A DNA stretch of 10,172 bases. It comes from Eubacteriales bacterium (GTDB lineage Bacteria > Bacillota_A > Clostridia > Lachnospirales > Lachnospiraceae). This document shows, one piece after another, positions 7,427 to 10,172 of this stretch. Within the stretch, counting starts at the first letter, position 1. Every line of letters begins with the position of its first letter. The translations under genes were made by a program, and so were the position numbers. Location: the NCBI GenBank assembly GCA_030527765.1, contig JAUNAE010000110.1:1-10172 (forward strand), in the 5' to 3' direction. The notes beneath the pieces were generated by a model. The model did no database searches. It had not been told where the DNA came from and saw nothing but the letters and a program-made list of their open reading frames with translations.

Positions 7427-7469
7427 TTACTCTGTGATTATTTTTAATTAATTGTTCGAACTTGAGATT

Positions 7470-7498
7470 ATTTTATTGACTTTTCTGCTTGTTTTCAA
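7470..7498 (-). promoter_or_regulatory. Probable promoter of the patA operon
   Basis: Minus-strand TTGAAA (7498-7493) is separated by 17 nt from TAAAAT (7475-7470), each one base from the sigma-A consensus. It would start RNA near 7463 and give a leader of about 140 nt containing the terminator at 7376-7419. A second possible pair (TTGATA, 16 nt, TAAAAT) lies farther upstream on the same strand around 7524-7552. AT-rich DNA gives such matches by chance, so the call is moderate. Confidence 0.5.
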
Positions 7499-7505
7499 TT
7501 ATTAT
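7476..7505 (+). promoter_or_regulatory. Probable promoter of the LuxR-type regulator gene
   Basis: TTGACT (7476-7481) is followed after 18 nt by TATTAT (7500-7505). RNA would start near 7512, giving an untranslated leader of about 245 nt that carries the inverted repeats and the 33-bp direct repeats. The element interleaves with the minus-strand promoter: its -35 box touches the other -10 box, and its -10 box lies 1 nt from the other -35 box. Confidence 0.45.
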
Positions 7506-7515
7506 TTTCAAGAAG

Positions 7516-7558
7516 TATCTACTTATTTTATTGTAGATATACTCAATATCAAGTATAT
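7516..7558. promoter_or_regulatory. Two adjoining inverted repeats, candidate operator
   Basis: TATCTAC (7516-7522) and GTAGATA (7533-7539) form a perfect 7-bp inverted repeat with a 10-bp gap. ATATACT (7537-7543) and AGTATAT (7552-7558) form another with an 8-bp gap and share three bases with the first. They lie just downstream of the regulator's predicted start point and upstream of the operon promoter, a suitable place for autoregulation by the divergent LuxR-type protein. The DNA is AT-rich, so chance palindromes are possible. Confidence 0.35.
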
Positions 7559-7577
7559 TTGGTCAATTAGATTCTTA

Positions 7578-7672
7578 CAATCCGCTTTGCTCATTGCAAA
7601 TAACCGAATATTAAAACGCGAATCTCGTAAGAGGATTCGCAATCCGCTTTGCTCATTGCAAATAACCGAATA
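7578..7672. repeat. 33-bp perfect direct repeat, two copies
   Basis: Positions 7578-7610 and 7640-7672 are identical over 33 bp (beginning CAATCCGCTTTGCTC and ending AACCGAATA), with 29 bp between them. Each copy contains an internal GCAAT/ATTGC-type pairing. The gap contains GCGAATC...GATTCGC, a 7-bp inverted repeat that runs into the second copy. A shortened third copy begins at 7684 (ATTCGCAATCCGCTT). A related sequence is at 1217. The units look like intergenic repeats of the small palindromic type that duplicated locally. Confidence 0.8.
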
Positions 7673-7683
7673 GTGAAGCGGGT

Positions 7684-7712
7684 ATTCGCAATCCGCTTCG
7701 TTACTTGCTCAT
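7684..7712. repeat. Partial third copy of the 33-bp repeat family
   Basis: ATTCGCAATCCGCTT at 7684-7698 matches 7635-7649 exactly; then the copy degrades, retaining a TTGCTCATG string. With the sequence before it, GAAGCGG...CCGCTTC forms a 7-bp inverted repeat, and CGAATA...TATTCG a 6-bp one. It lies about 45 nt before the regulator's start codon, within its untranslated leader. Confidence 0.55.
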
Positions 7713-7755
7713 GAATGCAGTTTGCGTTCCCATACATAGATAGGAGACTTCTTTT

Positions 7756-8499
7756 ATGGAAAAAAACTTATATCTCATGATCAATCATCTGTTACTTGAA
7801 ATGCACGACTGGAAAACCCCTTCGGATATCACTGAAGATTTTTTTCAGGATCTGAAACTCGTCATTCCTTTTCATTACGCAAGTCTGTTTCACTACGACC
7901 CTCAGGCTTCCAATCCTCTGCATTTGTCTGCCCCGATCTGTTATCCCGAAAACTTTTCTCAGGCAGAGGAACGGTATCTTGGCAGTGTCGATGAGGATCA
8001 CCTTCTCTGGATTCTTCATAGTCACGAATCCATTCTGGTGCGGGAAAGCGATCTGGTAGACGAGGCTCACAGGCTTCAGTCTCCTCTGTACAAGAACTGC
8101 TATCAGGCTTTTCACGTTTATGACAGTATGCAGTTTACGATTGTAAAAGACCAGACTCTTTTCGGTGTGCTCACTCTTTTCCGCACGAAAGAAACCGGAA
8201 CCTTTACGTCGGATGATCAGTTCTTTCTTCGGGCGATTGGCCAGCATTTAAACCAAGTTGTTCCTTCTATGTTTGAAGAAACTTCCAAGTCCAAAACTCT
8301 CTCTAAAACTCTTCTGCAGTCTTATGGACTAACCCCAAAAGAGCAGCAGATCATTGAATATCTGACTGCCTTCTATGAAAACAATGAAATCGCCGAACAA
8401 CTGAACATCCAGGAAAGCACTTTGCAGAAACATCTGCAAAATATTTTCCGCAAATGTCATGTGAGCTCCCGTTGGGAACTGATGAGAAAACTTAAGTAA
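7756..8499 (+). CDS. GAF-like sensor plus LuxR-type DNA-binding transcriptional regulator
   Basis: A 247-residue cytoplasmic transcription factor. The C-terminal part, about residues 190-245, is a clear LuxR/GerE helix-turn-helix: YGLTPKEQQIIEYL, then NEIAEQLNIQESTLQKHL and NIFRKCHVSSRWELM. The first ~170 residues have no receiver-domain phosphorylation pattern. Their alternating strand and helix character, including a TIVKDQTLFGVLTLFR strand pair near 128-143, resembles a GAF ligand-binding domain; this fold is inferred, not seen in a motif. The start at 7756 has AGGAG at 7742-7746 with a 9-nt spacer. It is divergent from the patA operon with a shared promoter region, so it is the obvious candidate regulator of that operon, possibly sensing a polyamine or intermediate. 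It converges with the sugar kinase gene across a hairpin. Confidence 0.87.
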   Translation: MEKNLYLMINHLLLEMHDWKTPSDITEDFFQDLKLVIPFHYASLFHYDPQASNPLHLSAPICYPENFSQAEERYLGSVDEDHLLWILHSHESILVRESDLVDEAHRLQSPLYKNCYQAFHVYDSMQFTIVKDQTLFGVLTLFRTKETGTFTSDDQFFLRAIGQHLNQVVPSMFEETSKSKTLSKTLLQSYGLTPKEQQIIEYLTAFYENNEIAEQLNIQESTLQKHLQNIFRKCHVSSRWELMRKLK

Positions 8500-8503
8500 A
8501 ACA

Positions 8504-8529
8504 TTCCCCCGCCTCTTGAGGCGGGGGAA
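8504..8529. terminator. Strong hairpin terminator between convergent genes
   Basis: Arms 8504-8515 (TTCCCCCGCCTC) and 8518-8529 (GAGGCGGGGGAA) form a perfect 12-bp GC-rich stem with a minimal loop. It begins 4 nt after the regulator's stop and lies 4 nt beyond the kinase's stop on the other strand. On the minus strand the stem is followed by TGTTTTAC, a weak U-run; on the plus strand no U-run is present. It therefore serves the kinase transcript better, and may stop both. Confidence 0.75.
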
Positions 8530-8533
8530 CTGC

Positions 8534-9871
8534 TTATCTGCATACAAATTGAGTGCTCTTTGCGGCTCCGCAGGCAGCTTCTTCCAGGCAATCGGAAAGC
8601 TCTGCCTTCATACCGAATTCCTGCTCTGAGAACTTCAGAAGTGCCGGGTTTCGTCTCATACCATTGCCGGAAGCAACGATGGTACTGTGATGAAGCTCTG
8701 CAGCTCCTGTCATCTCCTCATAGTACTCGTGAAGTTCTCTGAGAATGCCATGAAGAACTCCCTGTACCATTCCCTGAGGGGTAAAATTCTTCTCGCTGAT
8801 GTTCCGGACACTTCCTCGAAGATGCGGCATCTTTCTTGTTCCCTGGAATGTCGTATCCACAATCATCTCCTCCGAAGGATCCAGTTCCATCTGTGCCAGA
8901 CGATTCAGAATCTCGTACTGGGGAGCAGCTTTTTTTCCTGATGCCTTCTCCACTTCAGCCACATATATCCGGAAGAAATTTTCCAGAATGGCATAGGCTC
9001 TTCCTCCGCACAGGGCTGATCCTGCCAGAAGATACGTTCCGTCAAGGAACGGGCGAACCTCCACAGCATCGAGCGCCGGGCACTCCCGGGAAATCACGGA
9101 AATCTGAGATCCGGTTCCTACGTTCAAAAGCACGGCATTCTCATTCATACCGACTGTTCCGAGAAAACTTGCCTGGTTATCCCCAATCGCAGCGGTCACC
9201 GGATAGGATCTGCCTTCTTTTTCATAATTTCCAAGAATCTTGATCTCGTCAGTCACCTCCGGAAGAAGATCCAGATTCATTCCATATTCCCTGAGAATCT
9301 CCTTCTGAAAACACATCTCTTTGACATCAAAGAGCCCCATACTTGCAGCCATGCTTGCATGGGTAATCGGTGTTTTACTTCCTGTCAGACACATGCCAAG
9401 ATAATCCGGAATTGTGCACATAGACACAGCATCTTCCGGAAGTTTTCCACATGCCTGCAGATACAAATGAGTCGCAAGACCATAACCTGCTGCCAGGTTC
9501 ATATTCGGATAATGACTCTTCACATGCTCCACCGGAGACTGCTCATTCATTACCTGAAAATCTCCTCTGGGATCCTGCCAGGTGTACAAAGGACTCACAC
9601 TTTTTCCCATAGAATTCAGGTACAGAATGCCATGCATCTGTCCCGTAAGTCCGATCGATTCCACATCCGGATAGCTCTCCAGAAGTTCTTCCAGAACACT
9701 ATAAGCTCTCTCAACAATCTTTTCCGGATCCTGGATCCTCTCCCATTCATCTTCTGTCAAAATGAAAGAATCGTTCCCGATGGTCCGGGATGCCACTACT
9801 TTCTGTGACTCAGAATCATATACCACACCACTGATTGTCGTTGTTCCAATATCTACTCCAATAAGTTTCAT
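8534..9871 (-). CDS. FGGY-family carbohydrate kinase, most like sedoheptulokinase
   Basis: A 445-residue ATP-dependent sugar kinase of the FGGY family. Visible motifs are the N-terminal phosphate-binding GVDIGTTT (Asp7), GLTGQMHGILYLN (74-86), PLYTWQDPRG (94-103), the catalytic Asp in AIGDNQASFLG (Asp231), LNVGTGSQIS (249-258) and ASGNGMRRNPAL (400-411, adenosine site). The TGQMHG and TWQD-x-RG combination is that of sedoheptulokinase-like members (human SHPK group), which make sedoheptulose 7-phosphate for the pentose phosphate pathway. Xylulokinase or another ketose kinase is less likely but possible. The ATG at 9871 has AGGTGA at 9877-9882, 5 nt upstream; the in-frame GTG at 9880 lacks a site. 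It follows the VOC gene by 63 nt with no terminator between, so the two probably share a transcript. The gene ends just before the hairpin at 8504-8529. Confidence 0.8.
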   Translation of the reverse strand: MKLIGVDIGTTTISGVVYDSESQKVVASRTIGNDSFILTEDEWERIQDPEKIVERAYSVLEELLESYPDVESIGLTGQMHGILYLNSMGKSVSPLYTWQDPRGDFQVMNEQSPVEHVKSHYPNMNLAAGYGLATHLYLQACGKLPEDAVSMCTIPDYLGMCLTGSKTPITHASMAASMGLFDVKEMCFQKEILREYGMNLDLLPEVTDEIKILGNYEKEGRSYPVTAAIGDNQASFLGTVGMNENAVLLNVGTGSQISVISRECPALDAVEVRPFLDGTYLLAGSALCGGRAYAILENFFRIYVAEVEKASGKKAAPQYEILNRLAQMELDPSEEMIVDTTFQGTRKMPHLRGSVRNISEKNFTPQGMVQGVLHGILRELHEYYEEMTGAAELHHSTIVASGNGMRRNPALLKFSEQEFGMKAELSDCLEEAACGAAKSTQFVCR

Positions 9872-9934
9872 TTGCTTCACCTGCTATTTCTATTGTTTTA
9901 CTGCACTCAGCTCTTTCATGGAATGCTTAACTTT

Positions 9935-10172
9935 TTATGGTCTTACAAGAACTTCAATCTCCACACCGTTCGGATCGATGGCCAGAAGATTGTGGAAGTT
10001 CAGTTTCTCACAGTGGGACGGTGCATCTGTCACACGTGCTCCTGCTTTCAGAAGACTCTCATAACATGCATCCATATCGTCCACAAGTAGTTCCATATGA
10101 CGTTACTGTCCCTTGTCTTCCACCTTGCTCTCAATCAGATCCGTCTCATAGAGATATTTGATCAGTTCCAGT
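9935..10172 (-). pseudogene. VOC (glyoxalase/bleomycin-resistance-like) gene, 5' end off the window, broken by an in-frame stop
   Basis: The minus strand encodes the C-terminal part of a small VOC-fold metalloprotein. The 22 codons from the window edge (LELIKYLYETDLIES...) and the 53 codons after a TAA at 10105-10103 are in the same frame and together read as one VOC half. The second part has RHMELLVDDMDACYESLL, then FHNLLAIDPNGVEIEVLVRP, the usual paired-strand ending with a metal-ligand Glu near the DPNG turn. The stop replaces the aromatic or polar residue normally found before the RH-x-E/A strand; a TAC or TAT would restore it. Restart at the ATG 10096 would lack a good ribosome site. It is either a recent nonsense mutation or a sequence error. 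The gene precedes the FGGY kinase by 63 nt. The substrate is unknown. Confidence 0.7.

Larger units (their letters stand above)
7321..7755. other. Divergent intergenic control region between patA and the LuxR-type regulator
   Basis: This 435-bp gap holds no convincing full-size gene. From left to right it contains the patA ribosome site, a possible leader ORF, a strong minus-direction terminator (7376-7419), an 8-bp palindrome GTTCGAAC (7454-7461), overlapping divergent promoter-like elements (7470-7505), two inverted repeats in AT-rich DNA (7516-7558), the 33-bp direct repeats (7578-7672), a partial third copy (7684-7699) and the regulator's AGGAG ribosome site (7742-7746). Each element is described separately. 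Confidence 0.8.

Noticed and set aside
7321..7463. Known riboswitch or T-box in the patA leader
   Set aside because: The leader before the terminator is only about 45-85 nt with no T-box sequence or familiar riboswitch core that I can recognise.
7452..7673. A 73-codon plus-strand ORF starting with TTG in the control region
   Set aside because: It has no ribosome site, spans the promoter, the inverted repeats and both 33-bp repeats, and its hydrophobic composition follows from AT-rich DNA.
7578..7712. CRISPR-like array (33-bp repeats with a 29-bp spacer)
   Set aside because: Only two full copies exist, the third is truncated, the intervening DNA pairs with and resembles the repeats, and no cas gene is present.

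Overview
The window looks like chromosomal DNA of a gut-type Firmicute, most likely a Lachnospiraceae-like member of the Clostridia. The evidence is moderate GC content, strong AGGAGG-type ribosome binding sites, short intergenic gaps, and the character of the proteins (a Cytidylate_kin2-type kinase, an NhaC transporter, a GAF-LuxR regulator). The genus cannot be fixed from the sequence alone.

Positions 7320 down to 1 (minus strand) hold six genes in one direction, read as a polyamine catabolism operon: putrescine aminotransferase (patA), an NhaC-family antiporter, a YtcJ-type metal amidohydrolase, a cytidylate-kinase-like protein that overlaps the amidohydrolase by 8 nt, N-carbamoylputrescine amidohydrolase (aguB), and an aldehyde dehydrogenase that runs off the left edge. 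The inferred chemistry is N-carbamoylputrescine to putrescine (AguB), putrescine to 4-aminobutanal (PatA), then 4-aminobutanal to GABA (aldehyde dehydrogenase). No agmatine deiminase or arginine decarboxylase is visible. The jobs of the antiporter, the amidohydrolase and the small kinase in this pathway are unknown, and they are the most interesting genes here.

Positions 7321-7755 form a 435-bp divergent control region. It holds back-to-back overlapping promoter-like elements, two inverted repeats that could be operators, a strong intrinsic terminator inside the minus-strand leader of the operon, a possible 34-codon leader ORF whose stop lies 1 nt before patA, and a 33-bp perfect direct repeat. 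A related copy of that repeat lies in the gap before the aldehyde dehydrogenase. A second RNA hairpin lies between patA and the antiporter gene. Together these suggest that the operon is controlled at the RNA level as well as by the divergent GAF-LuxR regulator at 7756-8499.

Positions 8504-10172 hold an unrelated minus-strand pair: an FGGY carbohydrate kinase most like sedoheptulokinase, and upstream of it a VOC (glyoxalase-like) gene cut by the right edge and interrupted by an in-frame TAA. A strong 12-bp-stem hairpin at 8504-8529 separates the kinase from the converging regulator gene.
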